Below, one piece after another: positions 47,412 through 56,677 of a stretch of DNA of 64,000 nucleotides. The first letter of the stretch is position 1; each line of letters begins with the position of its first letter. The notes beneath the pieces were generated by a model that searched no databases, was not told the origin of the DNA, and saw only the letters and a program-made list of their open reading frames with translations. The DNA is from Roseibium aggregatum (GTDB lineage Bacteria; Pseudomonadota; Alphaproteobacteria; Rhizobiales; Stappiaceae), in NCBI RefSeq assembly GCF_017309185.1, contig NZ_JAEKJZ010000005.1:124001-188000 (forward strand). The letters are read 5' to 3'. A program made the translations under genes and the position numbers.

Positions 47412-47957
47412 ATGGCCAGGGTCGCGTTCCGTCCGCTCGTCGGCGAGGATCTGCCGATGCTCGCGGACTGGATGGGGCGGCCGCACTGGCGCGAATGGTG
47501 GGGCGAGCCGGAAGAAGAGCTCGCCAAGTTCCGCAAAAAGATAGAAGGGCGTGACACGACGAGGCCCTTCATTTTTCAGGTTGACGGTCGCGACGCGGGA
47601 TACATACAGGTCTGGTATGTCAAGGATCAGCAAGGGCCTGATACCGTCGCCACCTATCCCTGGATGGTTCTTCTGCCGATGGAGGCGGTCGGTGTCGATC
47701 TGTCCATTGCCGATGCTTCGCAGCTGTCCAAAGGGCATGGAACCAGGGTTTTGCAGGCATTTGTCGGCAAGCTGCGCGGGGAGGGCCACAAACGGATCCT
47801 GATCGATCCGGACCCGGTCAACCTGCGCGCCGTGAAAGCCTATCGCAAGGCCGGCTTCCGGGAGATGGAAGATCTCCTCGGCCGCACCGGCGACAGCCTG
47901 CTGATGGAACATTGGGAGGGGGCTCAAGGCTCCGGCCCACAATTACGGAAGGCATGA
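47412..47957 (+). CDS. GNAT family N-acetyltransferase (between hslV and hslU)
   Basis: Acetyltransferase of 181 residues, resembling AAC(6')-type aminoglycoside acetyltransferase folds: FRPLVGEDLPMLADWMGRPHWREWWG (cited in part), AGYIQVWYV, and the acetyl-CoA region VGVDLSIADASQLSKGHGTRVLQAF, then NLRAVKAYRKAGF. The ATG directly abuts the hslV stop codon and hslU starts 8 bases after this gene, so it is transcribed with both. The same insertion between hslV and hslU is common in Hyphomicrobiales. Its natural substrate is unknown. Confidence 0.88.
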   Translation: MARVAFRPLVGEDLPMLADWMGRPHWREWWGEPEEELAKFRKKIEGRDTTRPFIFQVDGRDAGYIQVWYVKDQQGPDTVATYPWMVLLPMEAVGVDLSIADASQLSKGHGTRVLQAFVGKLRGEGHKRILIDPDPVNLRAVKAYRKAGFREMEDLLGRTGDSLLMEHWEGAQGSGPQLRKA

Positions 47958-47965
47958 CTTAAGAA

Positions 47966-49270
47966 ATGTCCGATTTTTCTCCGCGTGAGATTGTCTCAGA
48001 ACTCGACCGCTTCATCGTCGGCCAGAAGGACGCCAAGCGCGCCGTCGCGATTGCGCTGCGCAACCGCTGGCGCCGCCAGCAGCTTCAAGGCACGATGCGC
48101 GAGGAGGTTCTGCCGAAGAACATCTTGATGATCGGCCCGACCGGGGTCGGCAAGACCGAGATTTCCCGGCGTCTGGCCAAGCTGGCAAATGCGCCTTTTT
48201 CGAAGGTCGAAGCGACGAAATTCACCGAGGTCGGCTACGTCGGGCGGGATGTCGAACAGATCGTCCGCGACCTCGTTGAGGCCGGCATCACTCAGGTGCG
48301 CACGCAAAAGCGCGAGGAAGTGAAGGCCAAGGCTCATGTCCTTGCCGAGGAACGGGTGCTGGACGCCCTTGTCGGCAAGAATGCCAGCCCCGCGACCCGG
48401 GACAGTTTCCGGACCAAGCTGCGCGACGGCGAAATGGACGACAAGGAAATCGAGATCGAAGTCCGTGCCCAGGCGCAGATGCCGAGCTTCGACCTGCCGG
48501 GCATGCCGGGGGCCAGCGTTGGCGTGATGAATGTGTCGGACCTTCTCGGCAAGGCCTTTGGTGGCCAGACCAAGACCAAACGCACGACAGTGCGCGAATC
48601 CTACGATCATCTGATCAACGAGGAATCGGACAAGCTCCTCGATGAGGACAAGGTCGTCGACGAGGCGATTTCGCTGGTGGAAAATGCGGGCATCGTGTTT
48701 CTGGACGAGATCGACAAGATCTGCGCCCGCGAGGGCCGCGCCGGCGCCGACGTGTCCCGCGAAGGCGTTCAGCGCGACCTGCTGCCGCTGATCGAGGGAA
48801 CCGTGGTGTCGACCAAACACGGACCGGTGAAGACCGACCATATCCTGTTCATCGCTTCCGGTGCCTTTCATGTCGCCAAGCCTTCGGACCTGCTTCCTGA
48901 ATTGCAGGGGCGCCTGCCGATCCGCGTGGAACTGCGCGCACTGACCAAGGAAGACTTCCGGGCGATCCTGACGGAACCGGAGGCGAGCCTCATCAAGCAA
49001 TATGTGGCGCTGATGGAAACGGAGAACGTCACGCTCTCCTTCAGCGAGGACGCCATCGAGGAGATCGCGTCCGTGGCGGTCGACCTGAACGCTTCGGTTG
49101 AGAATATCGGGGCGCGCCGTCTGCAGACGGTCATGGAACGGATTCTCGACGAGATTTCCTTCACCGCGCCGGACCGGGCGGGCGAGGCCATCGAGATCAC
49201 CGCCGATTTCGTCCGTGAGAACATCGGAGATCTCGCCAAGAATGTCGATCTGTCGAAGTTCATTCTTTAA
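47966..49270 (+). CDS. hslU: ATP-dependent protease ATPase subunit HslU
   Basis: AAA+ unfoldase that recognises and feeds substrates to HslV. Of 434 residues, Walker A is [16 protein letters not shown] (about 57-72); the intermediate I domain spans about 105-230, and Walker B is [14 protein letters not shown] (about 243-256). The C-terminus, ending VDLSKFIL, matches the family and inserts into HslV. It follows the GNAT gene by 8 bases. Confidence 0.98.
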   Translation: MSDFSPREIVSELDRFIVGQKDAKRAVAIALRNRWRRQQLQGTMREEVLPKNILMIGPTGVGKTEISRRLAKLANAPFSKVEATKFTEVGYVGRDVEQIVRDLVEAGITQVRTQKREEVKAKAHVLAEERVLDALVGKNASPATRDSFRTKLRDGEMDDKEIEIEVRAQAQMPSFDLPGMPGASVGVMNVSDLLGKAFGGQTKTKRTTVRESYDHLINEESDKLLDEDKVVDEAISLVENAGIVFLDEIDKICAREGRAGADVSREGVQRDLLPLIEGTVVSTKHGPVKTDHILFIASGAFHVAKPSDLLPELQGRLPIRVELRALTKEDFRAILTEPEASLIKQYVALMETENVTLSFSEDAIEEIASVAVDLNASVENIGARRLQTVMERILDEISFTAPDRAGEAIEITADFVRENIGDLAKNVDLSKFIL

Positions 49271-49338
49271 CAAACGGCCCGTCGCGCGCGGCCATTTGGT
49301 CGCTTGCGATGTGCGCGTACCGGTGGCAGCATGCGACG

Positions 49339-49833
49339 ATGGTAGCAATTCGTAAAAGCAATGAGGAAGGCCATCGCCGGAAGTTCCTGGTGGTGGTCGA
49401 CGATACGCCCGAATGCGATCGGGCGATCGTCTATGCCGCCAAACGGGCGGCCCGGACAGGCGGTGTTGTGACGCTGGTCTCGATCATCGCCCCAGGCGAT
49501 TTTCAGCATTGGCTCGGGGTGGAAGACATCATGCGGGCGGAAGCCCACGAGGCGGCGGAGGCCTCCCTCGCCAAGGCGGCGGAGCGGGTCCGCTCCGTGG
49601 CGCGCACCGAACCGGAAACGGTGGTTCGGGAAGGTGCGAATGCCGAGGAAATCCTGGAACTGATCGAAGCCGATGCGGATATCGCCATCCTGATCCTGGC
49701 GGCGAGTACCGGATCGGAGGGCCCGGGACCGCTTGTGTCTTCGATCGCCGGAAAGTCCGCCGGGACGTTTCCGATTCCGGTGACCATCGTGCCGGGCAAT
49801 CTGGACGACGACTCCATCGCCGCCCTTGCGTGA
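49339..49833 (+). CDS. Universal stress protein (UspA family)
   Basis: UspA-fold protein of about 164 residues. The core begins FLVVVDDTPECDRAIVYAAKRAA, cited in part, with the ATP-binding early aspartate; IAILILAAS and the final sheet IPVTIVPGNL follow. A GxxGx9G(S/T) ATP motif is replaced by STGSEGPGPLVSSIAGKS, so nucleotide binding is plausible but altered. The start is uncertain: ATG 49309 gives 174 residues, ATG 49339 starts closer to the fold. It is 68 bases after hslU but probably a separate unit. Confidence 0.83.
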   Translation: MVAIRKSNEEGHRRKFLVVVDDTPECDRAIVYAAKRAARTGGVVTLVSIIAPGDFQHWLGVEDIMRAEAHEAAEASLAKAAERVRSVARTEPETVVREGANAEEILELIEADADIAILILAASTGSEGPGPLVSSIAGKSAGTFPIPVTIVPGNLDDDSIAALA

Positions 49834-50036
49834 CGGCGGAGCGCATCCGGAGGCAAAAGCTTGAACCTGAAAACGGGATGACTATCTAGTTTTAAATGGT
49901 TCCAAACTGATGCCGGTTGCGTTAGAAAGATCCATCGGCGTTTTGCGATAATGGAGAGGCGCAATCGTCCGGCAAACTGGGCGCCCCCTATTCGGACACT
50001 GAAATCGCGCAACGATATCGCGCAAGGACCACGAAT

Positions 50037-50594
50037 ATGTTCATTCAAACAGAAGCAACACCAAACCCGGCCACGTTGAAGTTCCTTCCGGGCCGGATCG
50101 TCCTGCCGGAAGGCACCTACGATTTCCGCAACCAGGCCGACGCCGCGGTCTCGCCGCTGGCCCAGAAGCTGTTCGATGTCCCGGGTGTCGTCGCGGTTTT
50201 CTTCGGTCATGACTTCGTCACGGTGACCAAGGACGACACGGACTGGCAGCACATGAAGCCGGCCATTCTCGGCGTCATCATGGAGCAGTTCATGTCCGGT
50301 CAGCCGGTGATGGCCACAAGTGAAGCCGAAGACATCGAGGAAGGTGAATTCTTCGACGACGGCGATGTGGAAACCGTGAACACGATCAAGGAACTGCTTG
50401 AAACCCGGGTCCGTCCGGCGGTCGCCCAGGACGGTGGCGACATCACCTTCAAGGGATTCAAGGAAGGCATCGTCTACCTGTCCATGCGCGGCGCCTGCGC
50501 GGGCTGCCCGTCCTCGACGGCAACGCTCCAGCACGGCATCCAGAACCTCCTGCGCCACTTTGTGCCTGAGGTTGAGGAAGTCCGCCCGATCTGA
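50037..50594 (+). CDS. NifU family Fe-S cluster carrier (Nfu)
   Basis: Iron-sulfur carrier of 185 residues. An Nfu N-terminal domain (about 1-85, MFIQTEATPNPATLKFLPG) is followed by an Nfu C-terminal domain (about 110-180) with the cluster-binding CAGC in MRGACAGCPSST. It should bind a 4Fe-4S cluster at a dimer interface and deliver it to client proteins such as aconitase or lipoate synthase. The gene stands alone, 203 bases after the usp gene. Confidence 0.94.
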   Translation: MFIQTEATPNPATLKFLPGRIVLPEGTYDFRNQADAAVSPLAQKLFDVPGVVAVFFGHDFVTVTKDDTDWQHMKPAILGVIMEQFMSGQPVMATSEAEDIEEGEFFDDGDVETVNTIKELLETRVRPAVAQDGGDITFKGFKEGIVYLSMRGACAGCPSSTATLQHGIQNLLRHFVPEVEEVRPI

Positions 50595-50774
50595 CGAGAG
50601 CTGAACTCTTCGATCTGAAGGTCCGTCCCCCGGGGCGGACCTTAAATATTTCCGCCTCCCTTTCTTTTCGAAACACAAGCCCGCCTTTGGACTTAGGTCC
50701 AAAGCGCGGCTCGACTCAAGCGCTGTGTCGGAGTACTGCCTTTTATGGTCCAAAACAAAAACAGCCGGTCTGAA

Positions 50775-51452
50775 ATGCGGCTCCTAGCCATAGACACGTC
50801 CCTTGCCAATTGCGCGGCCGCGGTTCTCGACAACGGCCGGGACAGCGCCTGTTTCAAGGCGTGCGGCGAGGAAATCGGCAGGGGGCATGCGGAACGGCTG
50901 ATGGACATGATCGGAGAGGTCATGGCGGAATCGTCGACGGCGTTCTCCGATCTCGACCGGGTGGCGGTTACGGTCGGGCCGGGAAGCTTCACCGGCTTGC
51001 GGGTCGGTCTGTCGGTCGCCCGGGGATTCGGACTTGTGCTTTCCAAGCCCGTGGTCGGCATTACGACGCTTTCCGCAATTGCCCGTGCTTGCGCCCCCCG
51101 GGACGGCGGGCCACCGCTTCTGGTCGCCCTGACGGGCAAGGGCGACGAAGTCTACTGCCAGGAATTCAACGCGTCCGGTGAACCGTCTTCGGAGCCCGGT
51201 GTCCGGACGCTTGCCGATCTTGCGGTCTCCCTGCCTGTGGGCATAAGATTGGCGGGCTCCGCGGCGGAAAATGTCGCGGCGGTGTTGGGGGCGCCACAGG
51301 AACGGATACTATCCCGCAGCGGCTTTCCAGGAATCCGCGATGTCGCGGAGCTGGGTGTTACCGCGGACCCGGCGGTGTCGTCGCCTTCTCCGCTTTATTT
51401 GCGGCCGCCGGACGCGAGCCCGCAGACGAAGGGAAGGATAGAACGGCAATGA
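50775..51452 (+). CDS. tsaB: tRNA threonylcarbamoyladenosine biosynthesis protein TsaB
   Basis: Scaffold partner of TsaD in forming t6A37 in tRNAs that read ANN codons. The 225-residue protein has an actin-like fold: MRLLAIDTSLANCAAAVLD at the start, then RVAVTVGPGSFTGLRVGLSVARG (cited in part), the family signature. An in-frame ATG at 50745 is possible, but homologues begin at MRLLAIDTS. The stop codon overlaps the rimI start (ATGA), so they are translated together. C-terminus PLYLRPPDA is typical. Confidence 0.95.
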   Translation: MRLLAIDTSLANCAAAVLDNGRDSACFKACGEEIGRGHAERLMDMIGEVMAESSTAFSDLDRVAVTVGPGSFTGLRVGLSVARGFGLVLSKPVVGITTLSAIARACAPRDGGPPLLVALTGKGDEVYCQEFNASGEPSSEPGVRTLADLAVSLPVGIRLAGSAAENVAAVLGAPQERILSRSGFPGIRDVAELGVTADPAVSSPSPLYLRPPDASPQTKGRIERQ

Positions 51453-51943
51453 GTTTCTGGTGGTTCTGGACACAGCCTCCGGTGGTTGAGGAGGCGCTGG
51501 ACGAAGATCTGCCGAAAATTGCCGACATCCACGCAGCCTCTTTTGCCCATGCCTGGAATGTGGGGGAACTGGCCCGCATGAAGGCGCAGCAGGGAACGCT
51601 GTTTCTGGTCGCGCGCCGATCGAGTCCCTACGGCTCCAGGACGCCGCTCGGTTTTCTCATCCTTAGAATTGCCGCGGACGAGGCCGAGGTCATTACCATC
51701 GCTGTCGCGCCGCGTCAGCGGGGGCGGGGGATTGGCAAGAAACTCATGGAAGCCGGACTGTTCCGCCTCTATGGCGAGCGCTGCAGCCACTTGTTTCTGG
51801 AAGTGGACGCCACCAATGAAACAGCTCTTCTGCTCTACCGCGATCTCGGGTTCCGGGAAGTCGGTCAGCGCAAGGGCTACTACGGCAAGCCAGACGGTGG
51901 AGGAGACGGCACGGCGCTTGTCATGCGCATCGATCTTCGCTAA
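51449..51943 (+). CDS. rimI: Ribosomal protein S18 alanine N-acetyltransferase RimI
   Basis: GNAT acetyltransferase of 164 residues. The acetyl-CoA motif is VAPRQRGRGIGKKLM (about 88-102), and the conserved RimI C-terminal block LEVDATNETALLLYRDLGFREVGQRKGYY follows (cited in part). Its neighbour tsaB, with which it shares four bases, supports the rimI assignment, as tsaB-rimI pairs are widespread. Another N-terminal protein substrate is possible. Confidence 0.92.
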   Translation: MSFWWFWTQPPVVEEALDEDLPKIADIHAASFAHAWNVGELARMKAQQGTLFLVARRSSPYGSRTPLGFLILRIAADEAEVITIAVAPRQRGRGIGKKLMEAGLFRLYGERCSHLFLEVDATNETALLLYRDLGFREVGQRKGYYGKPDGGGDGTALVMRIDLR

Positions 51944-51989
51944 GCGCATAGGCAAATCTTACGGAACGAAGCAACCGGACGGTATCGCA

Positions 51990-52439
51990 ATGGCGGAAGA
52001 GCGGCACTCAGCGCTGGCGGAAATGTGTATCGCAAAGGGCATGCGCATGACCGAGCAGCGGCGCGTGATCGCCACGGTCATCGAACAGGCCTCCGAGGAA
52101 CATCCGGACGTCGAGGAACTTTACCGCCGGTCCGTGGCCATCGATCCGGGCATTTCCATTTCGACGGTCTACCGAACGGTCAAGCTGTTCGAAGACGCGG
52201 GCATGATCGAGCGGCACGATTTCCGGGACGGGCGCTCCCGGTACGAAACGGTGCCCGACGAGCATCACGATCACCTGATCGATCTGCGCAGCGGCCAGGT
52301 CATTGAATTTCGCAACGAGGAGATCGAGGCATTGCAGGAGTTCATTGCCAAGAAACTCGGCTACAAGCTCGTCGACCACAGGCTGGAACTCTACGGAGTG
52401 CCTCTGGAGGCGTCCAAGGAAAACAAGGGCGATGGCTGA
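51990..52439 (+). CDS. fur: Fur family transcriptional regulator (Mur/Fur-like)
   Basis: Metal-responsive repressor of 149 residues. The winged helix spans about 15-85 (KGMRMTEQRRVIATVIEQ; SISTVYRTVKLFEDAGM). The metal region HHDHLIDLRSGQVIEF lacks the CxxC found after this site in enterobacterial Fur, as in rhizobial Fur/Mur proteins, many of which respond to manganese. It overlaps the following acyltransferase gene by 8 bases and follows rimI by 46 bases. The frame is open far upstream inside rimI; ATG 51990 is chosen by homology. Confidence 0.93.
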   Translation: MAEERHSALAEMCIAKGMRMTEQRRVIATVIEQASEEHPDVEELYRRSVAIDPGISISTVYRTVKLFEDAGMIERHDFRDGRSRYETVPDEHHDHLIDLRSGQVIEFRNEEIEALQEFIAKKLGYKLVDHRLELYGVPLEASKENKGDG

Positions 52440-53322
52440 ATTAAAAGCGGGACTTGTCATTTTCGTCCTGACGCTCGTCTCGCTGGTCCTCATCCCCCTG
52501 CAGTGGATTGCGATCAAGCTCCGGCTACCGATTTCGGCGCAGGAGAAGCTGCCGCATCTCTGGCACCGGATCGCGACGCGTCTGGTCGGCATCAAGATCA
52601 GCCAGATCGGTGAGCCGGCGGCCGACCGGCCGCTTCTGATTGCGGCCAACCATGCCTCCTGGGTCGACATAACCGTCATCGGGTCTCTGATGCCGCTGTC
52701 CTTCATCGCCAAGTCGGAAGTCTCCGGCTGGCCGGTCTTCGGCCTGTTTGCGAAACTTCAGCGAACGGTTTTTGTGAACCGCACCAAGCGGACCGAGACG
52801 GGCCAGGTGGCCGATACCATCGCCGGGAGGATGGCCGATGGCGACGCCATGGTGCTGTTCGCCGAAGGCACATCCAACGACGGCAATTGCGTCTTGCCAT
52901 TCCGGAGCGCCCTGCTGGGGGCGGCGACGCGCGCTGTCGGCACCAACGGGGCGTCAAGGGTCTGGGTGCAGCCCCTTTCCGTTGCCTATCGGGGCTTTTA
53001 CGGCTTGCCGATGGGCCGGGCGCACAGGCCCCACGTTGCCTGGTATGGCGATATGGAGCTTCCCGGTCATCTCTGGGGTATCTTCACTCGCGGCGCGCTC
53101 GACGTTGTCGTGCGCTGGGGGGAGCCTGTTCCCGTCGGCCCGGAGACGGACCGCAAGGCCCTCAGCCGTCGTCTGGAGAACGAAGTTCGCGCGATGACCG
53201 TCGCGTCCTTGCTGCAAAGACCGGTTGAAGACCCCGAATCCGCGGAAAACGGCGCACCGGAGGCGGGCGAGCCAATCGAGTTCTTCTCAAATGCGGAAAA
53301 AACCGTTAAAGCAGGCGCGTGA
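52432..53322 (+). CDS. plsC: 1-acyl-sn-glycerol-3-phosphate acyltransferase (PlsC family)
   Basis: Membrane acyltransferase of 296 residues that acylates lysophosphatidic acid or a related lysolipid. A hydrophobic N-terminal segment (about 5-28) precedes the catalytic NHASWVD (about 65-71; HX4D), the second block with FAEGTSNDG, and the C-terminal half. The ATG lies inside the fur stop region (8-base overlap), with AAGGGC close before it. Whether it acts on LPA or makes ornithine-type lipids (OlsA) cannot be settled from the sequence. Confidence 0.88.
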   Translation: MAELKAGLVIFVLTLVSLVLIPLQWIAIKLRLPISAQEKLPHLWHRIATRLVGIKISQIGEPAADRPLLIAANHASWVDITVIGSLMPLSFIAKSEVSGWPVFGLFAKLQRTVFVNRTKRTETGQVADTIAGRMADGDAMVLFAEGTSNDGNCVLPFRSALLGAATRAVGTNGASRVWVQPLSVAYRGFYGLPMGRAHRPHVAWYGDMELPGHLWGIFTRGALDVVVRWGEPVPVGPETDRKALSRRLENEVRAMTVASLLQRPVEDPESAENGAPEAGEPIEFFSNAEKTVKAGA

Positions 53323-53436
53323 ACGAGGAGTGCCGCCCGGACCGGAGCAGCCTGTGAGCGCGGATGGCTCGATCTTGCGCCCCTCGCACCGACCATCGAC
53401 ATATGCAGGCCTTCCGTGGAAGGCCATGAGGAGCGA

Positions 53437-54912
53437 ATGACAAGCCGCCCGGAAGCAGACCAGGAAACGCCCCTATCCGCCGTTTCCGCTACGAGAGCGA
53501 ACAAACCTGAAACCGGCCGCAATACCCGCAAGGTATTCGTGCGCACCTACGGCTGCCAGATGAATGTCTATGACAGCGAGCGCATGACCGAAGTGCTGGC
53601 GCCGGAAGGCTTCCAGGCGACCGAGGATCTGGAAGATGCGGACCTGGTCATTCTCAATACCTGCCATATCCGCGAAAAGGCGGCCGAGAAGGTCTATTCG
53701 GAGCTTGGCCGTATCCGGAAAGTCAAGGAAGAACGCGCCCGGGCTGGCAAGGACACCATGGTCGGCGTGGCCGGTTGCGTGGCGCAGGCGGAAGGCGAGG
53801 AGATCTCCAGACGGGCGCCCATCGTCGATCTTGTCGTCGGCCCGCAAAGCTATCACCAGCTTCCCGGTCTGCTGGAGAAGGCGCGCGGTGGTACAAGGGT
53901 CGTCGAAACCGAATTCGATATCGACGCGAAATTCGGCCACCTGTCCGCCCGCGCGGAAAAGCCGGCGCCAAAACGCCCGCCCGCGGCTTTTCTCACCGTC
54001 CAGGAAGGCTGTGACAAGTTCTGCACCTTCTGCGTGGTGCCTTATACGCGGGGCGCCGAAGTTTCCCGCTCCGTCGAACAGATCGTGCGTGAAGCCGAAA
54101 GCATGGCTGCCTCGGGTGTGCGGGAAGTCACGCTGCTCGGCCAGAACGTCAATGCCTATCACGGAGCGGCGGCGGACGGGACGGCCTGGGGTCTCGGGCG
54201 GCTGCTGCGCCGCCTGTCGGAGATCGAGGGCCTCGACCGGCTGCGATACACCACCAGCCACCCGCGCGACATGGACGACGACCTTATCGCCGCGCACAGG
54301 GATCTGAAAACCCTGATGCCGTACCTCCATCTTCCCGTTCAGTCCGGCTCCGACAAGATCCTGAAATCCATGAACCGGCGCCACACGCGGGATGACTATT
54401 TCCGGCTGATCGACCGGATCCGCGAAGCGGACCCCGATATCGCGCTCTCCGGCGATTTCATTGTCGGATTTCCGGGCGAGACCGATGCGGATTTCGAAGA
54501 TACGATGGATCTGATCCGGCGCGTGGACTACGGCTCCGCCTTTTCGTTCAAATACAGCCAGCGGCCGGGCACGCCGGGAGCGACGATGGACGGGCAGGTG
54601 CCGGAAGACGTGAAATCGGTACGCCTTGCACAGCTGCAGGCATTGGTGAGCGAGCAGCAGAAGGCGTTCAACGCATCGCGTCTCGGCATGACCTGTGATG
54701 TTCTTCTTGAGAAGAAGGGCCGCAACGCGGGCCAGTTGACCGGTAAATCGCCTTGGCTGCAGCCTGTGCAGGTGGATGCGCCCGAACATCTGATCGGCAG
54801 CATACAAGCGGTGGAAATCGTTGACATCGGATCTAATTCGCTGTTCGGGCGGCGGATTGCCGGGCAAGATGAAGATGCTGTTTCCGGGGCTGCCCCGGCT
54901 TCGGCCGTCTAG
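53437..54912 (+). CDS. miaB: tRNA-2-methylthio-N6-dimethylallyladenosine synthase MiaB
   Basis: Radical-SAM methylthiotransferase that adds a methylthio group to i6A37 in tRNAs. The 491-residue protein has the UPF0004 domain with CQMNVYDSE (about 46) and cysteine ligands, the radical-SAM CxxxCxxC as CDKFCTFC (about 190-197), and a C-terminal TRAM domain (about 380-450). AGGAGCGA stands just before ATG 53437, better than the upstream ATG at 53416. It begins a miaB-phoH-ybeY-corC-lnt run, as in many bacteria. Confidence 0.97.
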   Translation: MTSRPEADQETPLSAVSATRANKPETGRNTRKVFVRTYGCQMNVYDSERMTEVLAPEGFQATEDLEDADLVILNTCHIREKAAEKVYSELGRIRKVKEERARAGKDTMVGVAGCVAQAEGEEISRRAPIVDLVVGPQSYHQLPGLLEKARGGTRVVETEFDIDAKFGHLSARAEKPAPKRPPAAFLTVQEGCDKFCTFCVVPYTRGAEVSRSVEQIVREAESMAASGVREVTLLGQNVNAYHGAAADGTAWGLGRLLRRLSEIEGLDRLRYTTSHPRDMDDDLIAAHRDLKTLMPYLHLPVQSGSDKILKSMNRRHTRDDYFRLIDRIREADPDIALSGDFIVGFPGETDADFEDTMDLIRRVDYGSAFSFKYSQRPGTPGATMDGQVPEDVKSVRLAQLQALVSEQQKAFNASRLGMTCDVLLEKKGRNAGQLTGKSPWLQPVQVDAPEHLIGSIQAVEIVDIGSNSLFGRRIAGQDEDAVSGAAPASAV

Positions 54913-54977
54913 GGTTCAATAAGGTCGATCAACTTGGGAGGCCCGGGTGGGCTCCGTTGATCCAGAGGAGACGTCAT

Positions 54978-56111
54978 TTGACGCGCGACAGCCAATCTTC
55001 TTCCCGCAAGCCGCCTGCTCAACCGGCTTCGGGGGCTCCGGCATCCGACATGACCCACATTGTTCTTGCGTTCGAAGACAACCGGTTGATTGGCGATCTC
55101 TTCGGGCAGTTCGACCAGAACCTGGCGCTGATAGAGCAGCGGCTCGGGGTCGATGCCATTGCGCGCGGCAACCAGGTGACCCTCAAAGGCCACAGCGGCA
55201 GCTGCGCTCAGGCGCGCACGGCCCTGGAGGCTCTTTACCAGCGTCTGCTTCAGGGGCAGGAGATCCATCCCGGCGACGTCGATGGCGCTTTGCGCATGGC
55301 GGCGGCGGCGGAGGCGCAATTGCCGCTGCCGACCCTGGAACCGAAATCCCGGCTGGCCTTCGCCCAGATCGCGACACGCCGCAAGACCATCGTCGCGCGG
55401 ACGCCGACCCAGGATGTTTATATTCGCGCCATGGACCGGGCCGACCTGATTTTCGGCACGGGACCGGCCGGGACCGGCAAGACCTTTCTGGCAGTGGCTT
55501 ACGCGGCCGCTCTCCTGGAACGCGGCGACGTGGCCCGGCTTATCCTGTCGCGGCCTGCGGTCGAGGCGGGCGAACGCCTCGGCTTTCTGCCCGGTGAGAT
55601 GAAAGACAAGGTCGATCCGTATCTCCGGCCGATTTACGACGCGCTTTACGAGATGATGCCTGCGGAAAAGGTCGATCGCGGCCTTCAGTCCGGCATGATC
55701 GAGGTCGCGCCGCTCGCCTTCATGCGCGGCCGCACGCTCTCCAACGCCGTCGTGCTGCTGGACGAGGCGCAGAACACCACGTCGATGCAGATGAAGATGT
55801 TCCTGACCCGCCTCGGGGAAGGGTCCAAGATGATCGTCACCGGCGACCCCAGCCAGATCGACCTGCCTTCGGGTCAGAAGTCGGGGCTGCGCGAGGCCCT
55901 GGGGCTGTTGACGGATATTCAGGATGTCGCTCATGTGCGTTTCAACGAGACGGATGTTGTCCGTCACGAACTGGTCGGACGCATCGTGACGGCTTATGAC
56001 AATGCCGCGCGCGAAGAGTCGGAGGCCCGGGAAAGACGCTATTCCGAGCGTCAGCGCAATCCGGAGCCGGAGACCCGGTCGCCGCGCTCCCGCGAAGCGG
56101 CTGCCTCCTGA
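54978..56111 (+). CDS. PhoH family ATPase (YbeZ)
   Basis: P-loop ATPase of 377 residues. Walker A is GTGPAGTGKTFLAVAYA (about 165-181) and Walker B is VVLLDEAQNT (about 262-271); the tail is charged and probably disordered. YbeZ partners YbeY in rRNA maturation by family knowledge. TTG 54978 is chosen because GAGGAG stands 7 bases ahead; an in-frame TTG at 54957 has no ribosome site, and ATG 55050 would give MTHIVLAF as the start. It is 65 bases after miaB. Confidence 0.93.
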   Translation: MTRDSQSSSRKPPAQPASGAPASDMTHIVLAFEDNRLIGDLFGQFDQNLALIEQRLGVDAIARGNQVTLKGHSGSCAQARTALEALYQRLLQGQEIHPGDVDGALRMAAAAEAQLPLPTLEPKSRLAFAQIATRRKTIVARTPTQDVYIRAMDRADLIFGTGPAGTGKTFLAVAYAAALLERGDVARLILSRPAVEAGERLGFLPGEMKDKVDPYLRPIYDALYEMMPAEKVDRGLQSGMIEVAPLAFMRGRTLSNAVVLLDEAQNTTSMQMKMFLTRLGEGSKMIVTGDPSQIDLPSGQKSGLREALGLLTDIQDVAHVRFNETDVVRHELVGRIVTAYDNAAREESEARERRYSERQRNPEPETRSPRSREAAAS

Positions 56112-56125
56112 AAGCGGTAAACCTG

Positions 56126-56641
56126 ATGTCCGACACACTGCCAGACGGGATAATGATCGATGTGTCGGTCGAAGCGGGAGACTGGCCGGAGCAGGATCGA
56201 CTGGAGGCTTTGACCCGCCGGGCGGTGGCGGCGGCCTTCTCCAAAGGCGGGCTGGAAGCGGTTGCGGGATCGGAAGTCTCGCTCCTGTTTACCGACGACG
56301 CAGCGATCCGCGTGCTGAACAGGCAATGGCGGGACAAGGACAAGCCGACAAATGTCCTGTCGTTTCCCGGAAGCGATCCCGACGGCGAGGCTTACGGACC
56401 GCTTCTCGGCGACATTGTGTTCGCCTATCAGACAGTCGCGAGGGAAGCGGATGACTTTGGAATTGAATTCTCAGATCACCTTTCCCATTTAATTATTCAC
56501 GGTTTGCTTCATCTTTTCGACTACGATCACCAGGAAAACGATGAAGCGGAGCTGATGGAAAGCCTGGAAAAAGCAATCCTGGCCTCTATCGGCATAGATG
56601 ACCCTTATGCCGACAAGCCTCTTGTGGCGGACGGCGATTAG
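56126..56641 (+). CDS. ybeY: Endoribonuclease YbeY (16S rRNA maturation)
   Basis: Zinc-dependent RNase of 171 residues for 16S 3' end maturation and ribosome quality control. The metal site HGLLHLFDYDH (about 129-139; HX3HX5H) is intact. NVLSFP (about 75) is the other family block. It follows phoH by 14 bases and precedes the CBS-domain gene by 36 bases, in the conserved order. Confidence 0.96.
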   Translation: MSDTLPDGIMIDVSVEAGDWPEQDRLEALTRRAVAAAFSKGGLEAVAGSEVSLLFTDDAAIRVLNRQWRDKDKPTNVLSFPGSDPDGEAYGPLLGDIVFAYQTVAREADDFGIEFSDHLSHLIIHGLLHLFDYDHQENDEAELMESLEKAILASIGIDDPYADKPLVADGD

Positions 56642-56677
56642 GTGGCATCATGGGGCATATGGTTCTTGTATTGATAG

